Shown: piece by piece, positions 51,746-61,525 of the stretch
How the letters are laid out: every line of letters begins with the position of its first letter
How positions within the stretch are numbered: position 1 is the stretch's first letter
Assembly (NCBI GenBank): GCA_046160725.1
Contig: JBJXHB010000401.1
Location: 1 to 64,000 of the forward strand
DNA: 64,000 nucleotides
Origin: JBJXHB01 sp046160725
Lineage (GTDB): Bacteria; Pseudomonadota; Gammaproteobacteria; Burkholderiales; Burkholderiaceae_C
Direction of reading: 5' to 3'
The notes under the pieces: model-generated
Seen by the model: only the letters and a program-made list of their open reading frames with translations
Told to the model about the DNA's origin: nothing
Databases searched by the model: none
Program-made: the position numbers and the translations under genes

Positions 51746-52585
51746 GTGTTCGAGTCCCACTTCGGCCTGCATGCCGCCCCCTTCCAGCTCAGCCCTGACC
51801 CCGGCTTCTATTTCGACAGCCGTGGGCACGGCGAGGCGCTGGCCTACCTCAAGTACGGCGTCTACCAGCGCGAGGGCTTCATCGTCGTTACCGGCGAGAT
51901 CGGAGCCGGCAAGACCACCCTGGTCCGCACACTGCTCAGTACCCTGGACCCGCGCCAGATCGTCTCGGCGCAAATCGTCAACACCCAGCTCGACGAGGGC
52001 GAGTTGTTGGCGGCCATCTGCACGGCGTTCGGTGTACCCACCGACGGGTCATCCAAGCCGAGGCTGATTGCCACGCTTGAGGCTTTCTTTACGGCCGTTG
52101 CGGCAGGTGGCCGGCGAGCCCTGCTGGTCGTCGACGAGGCGCAGAATCTGGGCATCCGCGGTCTGGAGGAGCTGCGGATGCTGTCGAACTTCCAGCTCGA
52201 GAACCAGGCCTTGCTGCAGAGCTTCCTGGTGGGCCAGCCGCAGCTTCGGCGCATGTTGGTTGCACCCGAGATGGAACAGCTGCGACAACGCGTCATCGCA
52301 TCCTGCCACCTGATGCCACTCGGGGTGTCGGAGACCCGTCAGTACATCGAGCATCGGCTGCGGCAGGCAGGCTGTGGTGGTCAGACGATCTTCGAGCCGG
52401 ATGCCTTCCTCGCCATTCACACCCATTCCGGCGGTGTACCGCGACGCATCAACCTGCTGTGCAACCGTTTGATGCTGGCAGCCTACCTGGTCGGGCGGCA
52501 CCATGTCGATGCGGCGGCCGTTGACTTCACGGCGCATGGGCTGGAGGCCGAACTGGGTGCCGGCAGCGCGGCCGCGCTGGGATGA
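51746..52585 (+). CDS. ExeA-like AAA ATPase, XrtA/PEP-CTERM-associated
   Basis: From the GTG at 51746 this 279-residue ATPase begins MFESHFGLHAAPFQLSPDPGFYF, the normal opening of the TIGR03015/ExeA family. Walker A is GEIGAGKTT (50-58) and Walker B LLVVDEAQN. Such ATPases drive assembly of secretion machinery; the substrate here is probably the polysaccharide export complex. It follows the barrel gene by five bases and overlaps the next gene by four. Confidence 0.9.
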   Translation: MFESHFGLHAAPFQLSPDPGFYFDSRGHGEALAYLKYGVYQREGFIVVTGEIGAGKTTLVRTLLSTLDPRQIVSAQIVNTQLDEGELLAAICTAFGVPTDGSSKPRLIATLEAFFTAVAAGGRRALLVVDEAQNLGIRGLEELRMLSNFQLENQALLQSFLVGQPQLRRMLVAPEMEQLRQRVIASCHLMPLGVSETRQYIEHRLRQAGCGGQTIFEPDAFLAIHTHSGGVPRRINLLCNRLMLAAYLVGRHHVDAAAVDFTAHGLEAELGAGSAAALG

Positions 52586-53286
52586 CGCCGGTCGCCGAGG
52601 AGTGGGCGCCAAAGGTTGGCGGCCGTCGTCTGGTGGTGGTCGGCCGAAACTCGGCGGTGTGGCGCCAGCTGCAACACCATGCCGCCTTTGCAGCCTGCGC
52701 GCCGCTGGCCATCAGCCATGCCGACCTGGACGCGTTCGCGTTCCAGCCGGATGACGAGGTCTGGCTGCTGTCCTATGTGCTGGATCCGGCCCGCAACGCC
52801 GCAATGATCAAACAGCTGCACGACGCTGGCGTCGGCCGCCTCGTCTACCTCGGGTCATCGTCGAGCATTGTTCATCACCGGACCCGCTGCTATCGCTATG
52901 CCGAGGCGAAGTGGCTGGCCGAGCAGCAAGTGTTGGCGCTGTCTGGAGGCTTCGTCCTGACGGTCGGCCGCGTCATTCGGCAAACCACAGAGCTGCCGGG
53001 CGGACTGAACGCCGTGACCTCGGTCGATGAACTCGCGGCCTTCATGGCGCGCCCATCCTGGCCTTCGGATGGCTCAAGGCAACGGACGTTGCTGCGCATG
53101 GTGGACCGGCCTTTCGGCAGTGCAATTGAAAGAGTCGTTTTCAGGGCCTACGGCTGGCTGATGACTCGTACGGGATTCTTTCCGTGCCTGCTGCGCCCGC
53201 TGGACCTTCTACTGCGCGCCTGCGGATGGCGCTGGTATGGCTATGTCTTTCTGAGTAACCGGATATGGGCATCGACGACATTGTGA
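52582..53286 (+). CDS. short NAD-epimerase/dehydratase-like protein
   Basis: The 234-residue protein looks like a reduced extended-SDR fold. The strand VVVGRNSAVW replaces the usual GxxGxxG, while YLGSSSS and the YRYAEAK (YxxxK) catalytic pair are kept. The nucleotide site is therefore atypical and activity is uncertain. It may modify a sugar nucleotide or act with the FAD oxidoreductase encoded next, whose start it overlaps by 22 bases. Confidence 0.65.
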   Translation: MTPVAEEWAPKVGGRRLVVVGRNSAVWRQLQHHAAFAACAPLAISHADLDAFAFQPDDEVWLLSYVLDPARNAAMIKQLHDAGVGRLVYLGSSSSIVHHRTRCYRYAEAKWLAEQQVLALSGGFVLTVGRVIRQTTELPGGLNAVTSVDELAAFMARPSWPSDGSRQRTLLRMVDRPFGSAIERVVFRAYGWLMTRTGFFPCLLRPLDLLLRACGWRWYGYVFLSNRIWASTTL

Positions 53287-54509
53287 TCGGCTCGGGATTG
53301 GCTGCGTTGGGCGCGGTGCTCGGCCTGTCGGCCGAACGGGACCGGCGCATCCTGGTGCTGACCGGTCCGCCAGATGGGGCCCACCTTCACTTTGACGAGC
53401 GGCGCGTGGCGCCCTGTGCCCGTCTGGGCCCAGGCGGCCTGGGTTGCGATTGGCATGGCGTCATCCCACTCGGGCTGAGGCCGCTCTTCAAGGCGTCGAC
53501 GCCAGAGGCGTTCAAGACATTCTTCGAAGGCTTTTACCCGCATGCGGCACTGGCCGGGCGACTGGGAGGTGACTGGGTGTTCGTGCCCTGGCGACCGATC
53601 CGGCCTTACCCAAGGCTGATGGACCTGTCCGTCCGGTCCGAGGGACAGCTGTCGTTGGTACCCGAGACGGCGGTGGATGTGCGCTGTGTCGACGGCGGGG
53701 TCGAGGTGCACACGGCACAGCGCACCCATCGGGCACGCCGGGTCTGGCTTGCCGCGGGGGCTATGCGTACGCCGCCGCTGCTGGCGCGGTCGTTGGCGCC
53801 ACGGGCGGTGCGCGACCGCGCCAGCGACCATGTGTTCTGCTATCTCGGCCAGTTGCAGCCCGAACGTGCGCCGGCCGTGGCGAGGTCGCGGGACGGCATC
53901 CTGCTGCCGGTACATGTCGATGCGGCGCAGACAGCGTTGTACTCGACCCGTCCGGCCGCCTTCGACTTCCGGCGCCTGGACCATGGCATCGAGCTGCGGG
54001 CCCTGTTTGGCCTGCCCACGGGCTCGGCGGTGGCCAAGATCGCGCGCCGGTCATCTCTCGGTCTGCTGGTCGAGGCTTTCTACAACCGTTTCGGCCTGTT
54101 TGGTTCGGTCGGCCTGCACAGCGCCTATGCGCAGCTCCTCGTGTCGGATGCCTACCGATACTCCGCAGGTTCCCGGCCATTGCAGGCCGACCTGCCAGCC
54201 ATCCAGACCGCCATGGACCGCGCACGGCGGCATCAACCCTTTGCCAACCTGACCCCCAGCCGTCAGCAGCAGGCCTATGTGCCCGGCATCCACCTGCACC
54301 ACACGGTCGAGCCTGCCGCGTTGCGGGCGGCCGGCATCGACGACCCGGACTCGCCAGTACAGGTCGTGGACGCTTCGACGCTGGTGGACATCGGCCCCGA
54401 GCACCATAGTTTCAAGATGATGCTGTCGGCCTATGAGCGGGCGTGCCTGTCGGGTTCCTTGGGGCCTGCCCGCTTGCCGATGGACCGGGTCGCAACTTTG
54501 ACATCATGA
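53265..54509 (+). CDS. FAD-dependent oxidoreductase, GMC-like
   Basis: The 414-residue protein has an N-terminal FAD fold (DIVIGSGLAALGAVLGLS), a middle strand VWLAAGAMRTPPLLAR like GMC enzymes, and a C-terminal PEHHSFKMMLSAYERA segment where GMC oxidoreductases keep the active-site His and FAD-closing residues. It is shorter than typical GMC proteins. In a polysaccharide locus it probably oxidises a sugar or lipid-linked intermediate. It overlaps its neighbours on both sides. Confidence 0.72.
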   Translation: MGIDDIVIGSGLAALGAVLGLSAERDRRILVLTGPPDGAHLHFDERRVAPCARLGPGGLGCDWHGVIPLGLRPLFKASTPEAFKTFFEGFYPHAALAGRLGGDWVFVPWRPIRPYPRLMDLSVRSEGQLSLVPETAVDVRCVDGGVEVHTAQRTHRARRVWLAAGAMRTPPLLARSLAPRAVRDRASDHVFCYLGQLQPERAPAVARSRDGILLPVHVDAAQTALYSTRPAAFDFRRLDHGIELRALFGLPTGSAVAKIARRSSLGLLVEAFYNRFGLFGSVGLHSAYAQLLVSDAYRYSAGSRPLQADLPAIQTAMDRARRHQPFANLTPSRQQQAYVPGIHLHHTVEPAALRAAGIDDPDSPVQVVDASTLVDIGPEHHSFKMMLSAYERACLSGSLGPARLPMDRVATLTS

Positions 54510-55750
54510 CGGATCCCAAGGCCATCGCGGCAGGCTTGCCCCCAGGCATCGGCATCGTCTACTTCGGCAACGAATGGTTCGCCGAGAACCGCACCAGCAG
54601 CCACCACATGGCGCGTCGACTTTGCGGGCACCTGCCGCTGCTGTACGTGGATTCACCCGGCATGCGCCCGCCGACATCGTCAGGCCGCGATCTGCGGCGC
54701 ATTCTGGCCAAGCTCGGACAGGCGCTGCGCCGACCGCGCCAGGTCGGTGACCAGCTTTGGCATTGCACCGTGCCGCAACTACCCTGGCGCCGCTGGAGCT
54801 GGGTGCAAGGCCTGAACCGCTGGTTCGGTGCCTGGGCCGTGCGCCGGGCCATGCGTCATGCCGGCATCGAGCGGGCCATCCTGTGGTTCGTGGTGCCGCA
54901 TCCGAGCTTCATGCTGGACCAGGTGCCGCATGAGGCGTCGGTTTATTACTGCATCGATGACTATGCTGCGCATCCCGGCGTGGACCGCCAGGCGATCCAG
55001 GCCTGCGACGAAGCGTTGACGCGCACGGCCGACCATGTCTTTGTCGCACCGCCGGCGTTGGTGGCCGCCAAGCTGGAGCTGAACCCACACACGACGTTTT
55101 CGCCGCACGGCGTCGATGTGGAGTTGTTCGCCACCGCCCAGTCACCGCAGACCCCGGTTCCGGCAATGGCGGCAGCCCTGCGCGCACCGGTGATCGGCTA
55201 CTTCGGGCTGATCGCGGCGTGGACCGATGTCGACATGCTGGCCTGGATGGCCCAGCAGCGCCCGGATTGGCAATGGCTGCTGGTCGGCCATGCCGCCGTG
55301 GACGTGTCGTCGCTGCGGGCGCTGCCCAACGTCACGATGGCCGGCGCGCAGCCCTACGAGTCGCTGCCGGGCTGGGCCAAGGCGTTCGATGTGGCCATCA
55401 TTCCGTACCGCCAGAACCAGCAGGTGCGAAACGCCAACCCGCTCAAGCTGCGCGAGTACCTGGCCACCGGAAAACCCATCGTCTCCGCGCCGACGCCGGA
55501 GGTGGACCGCTTTGGCGACCTGGTCCGCGTGGCCAGCACACCACCGGCGTTCATGGCGGCCATCGAGACGGCGCTGGCCGAGGACACGGCGGACATGCGA
55601 GACCGGCGCATGGCGGCGGTCCGCCACATGGGGTGGGACCAGCGCTGCCGCGAGACCCTGGACCTGGTCGTGACAGCGGTCCAGCGTCGCCAGGTGGGTG
55701 CCGGGGACCAGTCAACGCCCCCCTATGTGCGGGGGCCAGCGGGCCGATAG
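54506..55750 (+). CDS. glycosyltransferase, GT4-like
   Basis: The 414-residue cytoplasmic protein shows a two-Rossmann GT-B pattern: GNEWFAENRTSSHHMARRL near the N-terminus, the SPHGVDVELF segment at the start of the second domain and NANPLKLREYLATGKPIVSAP near the donor site. It probably adds one sugar of the repeat unit; donor and acceptor are unknown. The ATG at 54506 overlaps the previous stop. Confidence 0.85.
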   Translation: MTDPKAIAAGLPPGIGIVYFGNEWFAENRTSSHHMARRLCGHLPLLYVDSPGMRPPTSSGRDLRRILAKLGQALRRPRQVGDQLWHCTVPQLPWRRWSWVQGLNRWFGAWAVRRAMRHAGIERAILWFVVPHPSFMLDQVPHEASVYYCIDDYAAHPGVDRQAIQACDEALTRTADHVFVAPPALVAAKLELNPHTTFSPHGVDVELFATAQSPQTPVPAMAAALRAPVIGYFGLIAAWTDVDMLAWMAQQRPDWQWLLVGHAAVDVSSLRALPNVTMAGAQPYESLPGWAKAFDVAIIPYRQNQQVRNANPLKLREYLATGKPIVSAPTPEVDRFGDLVRVASTPPAFMAAIETALAEDTADMRDRRMAAVRHMGWDQRCRETLDLVVTAVQRRQVGAGDQSTPPYVRGPAGR

Positions 55751-55806
55751 GCCATCCTTCTCACCTGTCCTCGGCGTTTCCTGGGGACAATGCGCCCGGT
55801 GGCGCC

Positions 55807-56442
55807 ATGGCGACGCAAGCATTCATGAAGCTGTCCTGGTCCGCACTCTCTGTCATGTCAGGCAACCGCCTGCGCGTTCGCGGCGCACGTGCGGGCCGCG
55901 ATCTGTACATCACCTTTGACGACGGCCCGGATCCGGTTCACACGCCGGCCTTGCTGGACCTGTTGTCCCGCCACGGGGCGAAAGCCACGTTCTTCCTGAT
56001 CGGTGCCTCAGCCGAGCGGCATCCGGCGGTGGTCGACCGCATCGTCGGCGAGGGGCACGCGATCGGCAACCACTCGATGACCCACCCCAGGATGCCCAGG
56101 CTGAATGCGCGCCAGCAGGTGCAGCAGATCACCCAGGCCAATGAGGTGCTGCGCCGATGGGGCGACCCGACCCGCATGTTCTTTCGGCCGCCGAACGGCC
56201 GCCTGACGGTACCGCTGGTGCTGCAGGCCTTGACCGGCGGGCAACCCATCATGCTGTGGTCCGTGGATAGCCTGGACTACCGTGATGCGGCGCCTGCGGT
56301 CGTCGACCGTTTGACTGCCTTGACGCCCGTGCCGGGCGACGTGATGCTGTTCCACGACGATGGCGCCTGTGCAGCCAGGGCCCTGGCCATCATGTTGCCG
56401 CGCTGGCGACGCGACGGGTTCGACCTCCGCCGGCTGGACTGA
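55807..56442 (+). CDS. NodB-type polysaccharide deacetylase (short form)
   Basis: The 211-residue CE4 enzyme has the metal motif TFDDGPDP (D38, D39) and GNHSMTHP (H89, H93), the PPNG (FFRPPNGR) motif 3 and the LFHD histidine of motif 5. It probably removes N-acetyl groups from polymer or precursor. It has no signal peptide, so action may be cytoplasmic or on lipid-linked sugar. It starts 56 bases after the glycosyltransferase. Confidence 0.88.
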   Translation: MATQAFMKLSWSALSVMSGNRLRVRGARAGRDLYITFDDGPDPVHTPALLDLLSRHGAKATFFLIGASAERHPAVVDRIVGEGHAIGNHSMTHPRMPRLNARQQVQQITQANEVLRRWGDPTRMFFRPPNGRLTVPLVLQALTGGQPIMLWSVDSLDYRDAAPAVVDRLTALTPVPGDVMLFHDDGACAARALAIMLPRWRRDGFDLRRLD

Positions 56443-56443
56443 C

Positions 56444-57877
56444 ATGTCGATCACGGGTCGGTCGACGGAGCCACCGCTGCGGTGGCGGCTGGTGGTGCAG
56501 CAGGTTGGGCGCCTGCTGGCCCAGGCCGCTGCGTTGGCGCTGCACCCGTTTTCGTACCTGTTGCTGTACCTGGTGATCCTCTACATCCGGCCGCAGGAGT
56601 TCATGCCGACCTTTGTCGACACGCCGATCGTGCCGGTTTCGTTGCTGACGGCCATGTTGTTGTGGCAGTTCGGGCAGCGCAAGTCGTTCGATTCGTCGGC
56701 GCACTTGTTGATGTTCGGGCTGCTGGCCGTGATCTTCTTGTCTGTGCTGATGACTGGATGGCTGTCGGGCGCGATCCGTACGGTGGTCGACTTCCTGCCG
56801 ACCTTGATGCTGTTCCTGGTCGTCGCCACGTCGATCACGAGCTTGCGACGATTCCAGGTGATGTGCCTGCTGCTTATCGGCCTATGCGTCGTGATCGCCT
56901 GGCACGGCATCGACCAGTTCGAGTCCGAACTGGGCATCGGCTGGACCGGTGCCAAGATGATCGAGGGCCGGATCACCTACATCGGTTTCCTCAGCGACCC
57001 GAACGACCTGTCGATGGCCTTCCTGATGGTGCTGCCACTGGCCACCTATCTGATCGGGGCCTGGCGCTGGTGGCCACTGCAAGGGGCCCTGCTGGCTGCT
57101 GCGAGCTGCATCCTGTTTGCTGTCTTCCTGTGCAATTCCAGGGGTGCAATGCTGAGCCTGGCCTCCATGGTCCTGGTGCACTGTGGCATGCGCTACGGCT
57201 GGGGGCGGTCGCTGGTGATCGGGCCGCTGCTGGTGTTGCCACTGATGATCTTCGGCCCCAGCCGGGTGGCCGAGATATCGGCAGACGAAGCGTCCGCGGC
57301 GGGCCGGATCGAGGCCTGGTACGAGGGCTTCGACATGTTCCGCAGCCGCCCGTTGCTGGGCGTCGGCAAGGGGCTGTTCACCGACCACCATCCGCTCACC
57401 GCACACAACTCGTACGTACTGGCGATCGCCGAGCTGGGCGTCATCGGTTACACCGTCTGGCTGGCGCTACTGGTCGTCAGTGTGCTGCAGATTCTCCGTG
57501 TGCTGCAGCACGTGCCGGCCGTGCCGACGTCCTCGGTCGCCGTGCTTTCAGACGTGCAAAGGGCGGCACTGTCCATATCCGACCCTTATGCGTCGGCTGT
57601 GGTGCCCTGGAGCGAGGTCCGCGCCGCCGCGCAGGCGCTGCTGTACGGCGTCGTCGGGGGCCTGGTGGCGGCGTTCTTTCTGAGCCGCACCTACGTTGTC
57701 TTCCTGTTCCTGCACCTGGCCATGATGACGGCTATCTACCAGCTGGCGCGTGCGGCTGATCCGGCCATGGCGCCGGTCCGTGCCGGCAGCATGCCGGGCA
57801 AGCTCGTAGGGGCCTCGATCGGAAGCATCGTGTTCCTGTGGTTCGCCACACGCGTTCTGTTGAATTTCTCGGATTGA
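56444..57877 (+). CDS. O-antigen ligase/Wzy-like membrane protein
   Basis: The 477-residue polytopic protein has about 10-12 membrane segments and the large loop typical of O-antigen ligase family proteins, with GRIEAWYEGFDMFRSRPLLGVGKG and HNSYVLAIAELGVIG matching the catalytic Wzy_C region. It is close to the putative O-glycosylation ligase of exosortase-A loci (TIGR03097). It probably polymerises or ligates the polysaccharide. It begins one base after the deacetylase stop. Confidence 0.88.
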   Translation: MSITGRSTEPPLRWRLVVQQVGRLLAQAAALALHPFSYLLLYLVILYIRPQEFMPTFVDTPIVPVSLLTAMLLWQFGQRKSFDSSAHLLMFGLLAVIFLSVLMTGWLSGAIRTVVDFLPTLMLFLVVATSITSLRRFQVMCLLLIGLCVVIAWHGIDQFESELGIGWTGAKMIEGRITYIGFLSDPNDLSMAFLMVLPLATYLIGAWRWWPLQGALLAAASCILFAVFLCNSRGAMLSLASMVLVHCGMRYGWGRSLVIGPLLVLPLMIFGPSRVAEISADEASAAGRIEAWYEGFDMFRSRPLLGVGKGLFTDHHPLTAHNSYVLAIAELGVIGYTVWLALLVVSVLQILRVLQHVPAVPTSSVAVLSDVQRAALSISDPYASAVVPWSEVRAAAQALLYGVVGGLVAAFFLSRTYVVFLFLHLAMMTAIYQLARAADPAMAPVRAGSMPGKLVGASIGSIVFLWFATRVLLNFSD

Positions 57878-57917
57878 CCATGCTGGTGACGCCCTGTTGC
57901 CCAAGCGCTCCTTGCCG

Positions 57918-59105
57918 ATGGATGAGACCATGAAGGTGGTTCACGTCGTGGAGAGCCTGGCCGTCGGTGGGCTGGAGCAGGTCGTGGTGGCCTTGGCTTC
58001 CTGGCAGCGGCGCCAGGACCACGATGTCAGCATCGTCTGCCTGTTCCATGAGGGCGAGTTGGCCGACTGCGCGCGTAAGCAGTCGGTCGATGTGCTGGCG
58101 CTGGGCAAGCAGCCAGGGCTGGACCTGTCGGCCATGATGGCTCTGCGAGCCCAGCTGCGGGCCGCGAGGCCGCAGGTTCTGCACACCCACAACCCCATGG
58201 CCCACTATTACAGCGTTGGCGCCGGACTCGGCCTGCCCAGGTGCCGTGTGGTCAGCACGCGCCACGGCATGGGGCCGGGACACCGCACAGGCGGCGGCAT
58301 GCCGCGCCTGGAGCGGCTGTATCGCGCGGCGCTGTGGCGCACCGACTGGGCTGTCTGCGTGTGCCGCGCAGGGCGGGACCGCTTCATTGCCGGCGGCATC
58401 ATGCCGGCGCAGCATGCGAAGGTGGTGCCCAACGGTATCGACGTCAGCCGCTTTGCGGCGCCGCGCGAACTGGCCAGGCGGCGCCTGCAGCACCTGACCG
58501 GGCTCTCTGGTGACCATCCGGTCATGGTGGCGGTGGGGCGCCTCAGCGCGGTCAAGGATCTCGCCACGCTGGTGCGTGCCGTGCAGCTGCTGCCGACCCA
58601 GGACCCGCCCTGGACGCTGGTGCTGGCCGGCGATGGCGAGGAGCGGGCCGCGCTGGAGCAGCAGGTCTCAGCCGCCGGACTGAGCGAGCAGGTCCGTTTC
58701 GTCGGCATGCGTTCGGATGTGCACGAATGGCTGCCCGGTGCGGACGTGCTGGTCCAGTCGTCTCGGTCCGAGGGTTATTCGCTGGCCCTGGTCGAGGCCA
58801 GCGCGGCTGGCGTTCCGATCGTGGCGACGCGGGTGGGCGGCAATGCCGAGATCGTTGCCGATGGCCAGACCGGCCTGCTGGTGCCGCCGGATACCCCACA
58901 GGCGCTGGCGCAGGCCCTGGCCCGGCTGTTGGCAGACGCCGAGGCCCGGGCAGCCATGGGTCGCGCCGGTCGGCAGTGGGCACTCCAGCATGGGTCGGTC
59001 GATGCCATGGGCCTGGCCTATGGTGAGCTGTACCGGTCCGGCCCTGCCATTGGTCTGCCGAGCGCGGCGGCCCGGGCCAGGGGCAGCGGCGAGGCACGGC
59101 CATGA
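57918..59105 (+). CDS. glycosyltransferase family 4
   Basis: The 395-residue GT-B enzyme has the GGLEQV donor-fold start, HTHNPMAHYYS and the E(x7)E motif in SRSEGYSLALVEASAAGVPIV. It resembles sugar transferases with STHR-type N-terminus used in exosortase loci (TIGR03088-like). The start is uncertain among the ATG at 57918, one at 57930 (MKVVHVVES) and a TTG at 57897. It overlaps the next transferase by four bases. Confidence 0.88.
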   Translation: MDETMKVVHVVESLAVGGLEQVVVALASWQRRQDHDVSIVCLFHEGELADCARKQSVDVLALGKQPGLDLSAMMALRAQLRAARPQVLHTHNPMAHYYSVGAGLGLPRCRVVSTRHGMGPGHRTGGGMPRLERLYRAALWRTDWAVCVCRAGRDRFIAGGIMPAQHAKVVPNGIDVSRFAAPRELARRRLQHLTGLSGDHPVMVAVGRLSAVKDLATLVRAVQLLPTQDPPWTLVLAGDGEERAALEQQVSAAGLSEQVRFVGMRSDVHEWLPGADVLVQSSRSEGYSLALVEASAAGVPIVATRVGGNAEIVADGQTGLLVPPDTPQALAQALARLLADAEARAAMGRAGRQWALQHGSVDAMGLAYGELYRSGPAIGLPSAAARARGSGEARP

Positions 59106-60277
59106 GGTTGCTGATCGTGACCAACCTGTTCGGCTACCCATGGGATCCGGCTCGCGGAACCTTCAACCAACAGCAGTTCGATCGCTTGGCCCAGCAACTG
59201 GACCTGCGGGTGTTGGCGGCCGTTCCTTGGCCGGAGGCCGTCCGCAGGCCGCTGCAGTACCTGTCAGCCGCAAGGGACGGCCGCCGCCGCTGGCCTTACG
59301 TCGACTACTTCATCTACTGGTACCCGCCAGGATTCGCGCGCTTCATGCATGGCTGGTGCTTCCTCGCCTCGCTGCTGCTTCAAAGACCCTGGACGCTGTG
59401 GCGCGGCGGCTGGGACGTGCTGATGGGCAGTTGGGGCTACCCAGACGCCGTGGCCACGGGTGTCGTCGCCCGGTGGCTTGGCCGGCCCTACGTGATGAAG
59501 GTCCACGGCACGGACGTCAACGACTACCTGAGGATGCCCGACCGCCGCCGGGCCATCCTCAAGGCCGCTGTCGGAAGCCAGGGCGTCCTGTGTCCCAGTG
59601 ATGCCATCGGCGACCAGCTGCGCCAAGCTGGCTTGCCACCAGACCAGGTGCACGTGGTGCGCAACGGTGTGGACATCCGGCGCTTCCACCCGGGCTCGAA
59701 GGTCGATGCCCGACAAGCCCTGGGCATGGACCCTGCCGACCCGGTGATCCTCTTCGTTGGCAATCTGAAGGTCTCCAAGGGATGTCTGGACCTGGTGGAC
59801 GCCTTCGCCAGCCTGGACCGGGTTGGCGACCGTGCCGTGCTGCTGGTGGCCGGCAGCGGCCAGGCCCAGGCCGAGATGCTGCGGCGTGCCGAGGTTCATG
59901 GCGTCGGGCATCGGGTCCGGTTTCTCGGCTCTATCGACCACGATCAGATCCCCACGTGCTACGCCGCCGCCGACCTGCTTTGCCTGCCCAGCCACGCGGA
60001 GGGTTTGCCCAACGTGGTGCTGGAGGCCATGGCCTGCGGGCTGCCCGTGGTGGCGACGCAGGTGGGCGGCGTGGCCGAGGTCCTGCCCGTGTTTGCAGGG
60101 GTTCTGGTGCCCGTGGGTCAACCGGCCGCCCTTGTCGCCGCCCTGGGCGGTGCGTTGACCCGCCACTGGGACCGCGAGCGCATCAGTGCCTGGGCCCGCC
60201 GCTTTGATTGGGAGACCAATGTGTCCACCGTTCGTGCCCTGATCGAGCGCGCCGCGCAGAAGGCGACGGCGGTGTGA
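59102..60277 (+). CDS. glycosyltransferase family 4
   Basis: This 391-residue GT-B enzyme starts RLLIVTNLFGYPWDPARGTF, contains VMKVHGTDVND in the acceptor domain and the E(x7)E motif in HAEGLPNVVLEAMACGLPVV. The linkage made cannot be told. It is coupled to the preceding GT4 gene by ATGA and probably acts at the next step of repeat-unit assembly. Confidence 0.9.
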   Translation: MRLLIVTNLFGYPWDPARGTFNQQQFDRLAQQLDLRVLAAVPWPEAVRRPLQYLSAARDGRRRWPYVDYFIYWYPPGFARFMHGWCFLASLLLQRPWTLWRGGWDVLMGSWGYPDAVATGVVARWLGRPYVMKVHGTDVNDYLRMPDRRRAILKAAVGSQGVLCPSDAIGDQLRQAGLPPDQVHVVRNGVDIRRFHPGSKVDARQALGMDPADPVILFVGNLKVSKGCLDLVDAFASLDRVGDRAVLLVAGSGQAQAEMLRRAEVHGVGHRVRFLGSIDHDQIPTCYAAADLLCLPSHAEGLPNVVLEAMACGLPVVATQVGGVAEVLPVFAGVLVPVGQPAALVAALGGALTRHWDRERISAWARRFDWETNVSTVRALIERAAQKATAV

Positions 60278-60335
60278 GGGCCCATCCCATGTCCGGACCA
60301 TGGCCGGCGACGCAAGGCACATGGAGGCACAGGCC

Positions 60336-61517
60336 ATGATCGCCGCCAGCATCGTCTTCTGGGCCGGCGCCGGCTGCATGGTCTTCGCCTACTTCGGCTA
60401 TCCGGCCGTGCTGATGGTGGCGGCAGGGTTGCAGCAGCTGCGCTCCGACCTGCGCCGCGTTTGGCGCCGCGCACCGCGACGCGTTGGCTCGGACGGTCCG
60501 CTGCCGACGGTGGCCGTCCTGGTGGCGGCCCACAACGAGCAGCAGCACATCGGCGCCCGGGTGCGCAACCTGCTGGACCAGGACTACCCGGCGGATCGGC
60601 TGAGGGTGTACATCGGCTCCGACGGGTCTAGCGATGCCACCGCGCAGATCGTGCGCGATGCGGCGGACCCGCGACTGACCTTCATGGACTTCAGCGCCCG
60701 ACGTGGCAAGCCGTCCGTGCTGAACGACCTGGCGGCCCTGGCCGAAGCCGACATCCTGGTTCTGACCGATGCCAACACGGTCTTTCAAGCCGACACCGTG
60801 CGCCTGCTGGTGCGTCACTTCGCACAGGACGACGTTGGCTGCGTCAGCGGCGAGCTGCAACTGGTGAGTGCCGGTGCCGACGCGGCCAACCAGGACCATG
60901 TGTACTGGCGCTACGAGCGGCTGCTGAAGTTCCTGGAGAACCGGCTGGGTGCGCTGCTGGGTGCCAATGGTGGCGTCTATGCCTTGAGGCGCAGCCTGTT
61001 CAAGCCGATACCGGCCGACGCCATCGTCGACGACTTCTGGATCTCGCTGCAGGTCATCGAGGCCGGGAGCCGCTGCGTCTACGACCCGGAGGCGACCGCC
61101 CTGGAGGTGACGCCGGAGCACATTGCCGATGAGTTCCGACGCCGGGTCCGAATCGGCCATGGCAACTATCAGGCGATGGTGCGCTTTGCCGGCCTGATGA
61201 ACCCCCGGCGGGGCTGGCTGGCCTTTGCCTTCTTCTCGCACAAGGTGCTGCGCTGGATGGTGCCGCACTTCATGCTGCTGACACTGGCCGCCAACCTGCT
61301 GCTGCTGCCGCAGCCGTTGTATGTGGCGGCGCTCGCATTGCAGATTGCGTTCTATGGTGCAGCGGCGGCGGGTTGGATCCTGTCCCGCCGGGGCGAGGTG
61401 CCGGCCGCGCTGCGCATACCGCTGTTCTTCGTCAGCATGAACATGGGGCTGCTGATGGGCTTCGTGCGCTTCCTTGTTGGTGGCGCCAGCGGCGTCTGGT
61501 CGCGCAGCGCCCGCTGA
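60336..61517 (+). CDS. membrane glycosyltransferase family 2
   Basis: The 393-residue processive-type GT2 has an N-terminal membrane helix, then the GT-A domain with AAHNEQQHIGA, IGSDGSSDAT (D of the nucleotide site), TDANT (DxD-like), the acceptor Asp in DDFWISL, and RRRVRIGHGNYQ in place of QxxRW, followed by three C-terminal helices. The ATG at 60336 has a GGAGG site nine bases upstream; ATGs at 60300 and 60321 lack one. It may elongate the glycan chain or add one residue. Confidence 0.88.
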   Translation: MIAASIVFWAGAGCMVFAYFGYPAVLMVAAGLQQLRSDLRRVWRRAPRRVGSDGPLPTVAVLVAAHNEQQHIGARVRNLLDQDYPADRLRVYIGSDGSSDATAQIVRDAADPRLTFMDFSARRGKPSVLNDLAALAEADILVLTDANTVFQADTVRLLVRHFAQDDVGCVSGELQLVSAGADAANQDHVYWRYERLLKFLENRLGALLGANGGVYALRRSLFKPIPADAIVDDFWISLQVIEAGSRCVYDPEATALEVTPEHIADEFRRRVRIGHGNYQAMVRFAGLMNPRRGWLAFAFFSHKVLRWMVPHFMLLTLAANLLLLPQPLYVAALALQIAFYGAAAAGWILSRRGEVPAALRIPLFFVSMNMGLLMGFVRFLVGGASGVWSRSAR

Positions 61518-61525
61518 GACGTCTC

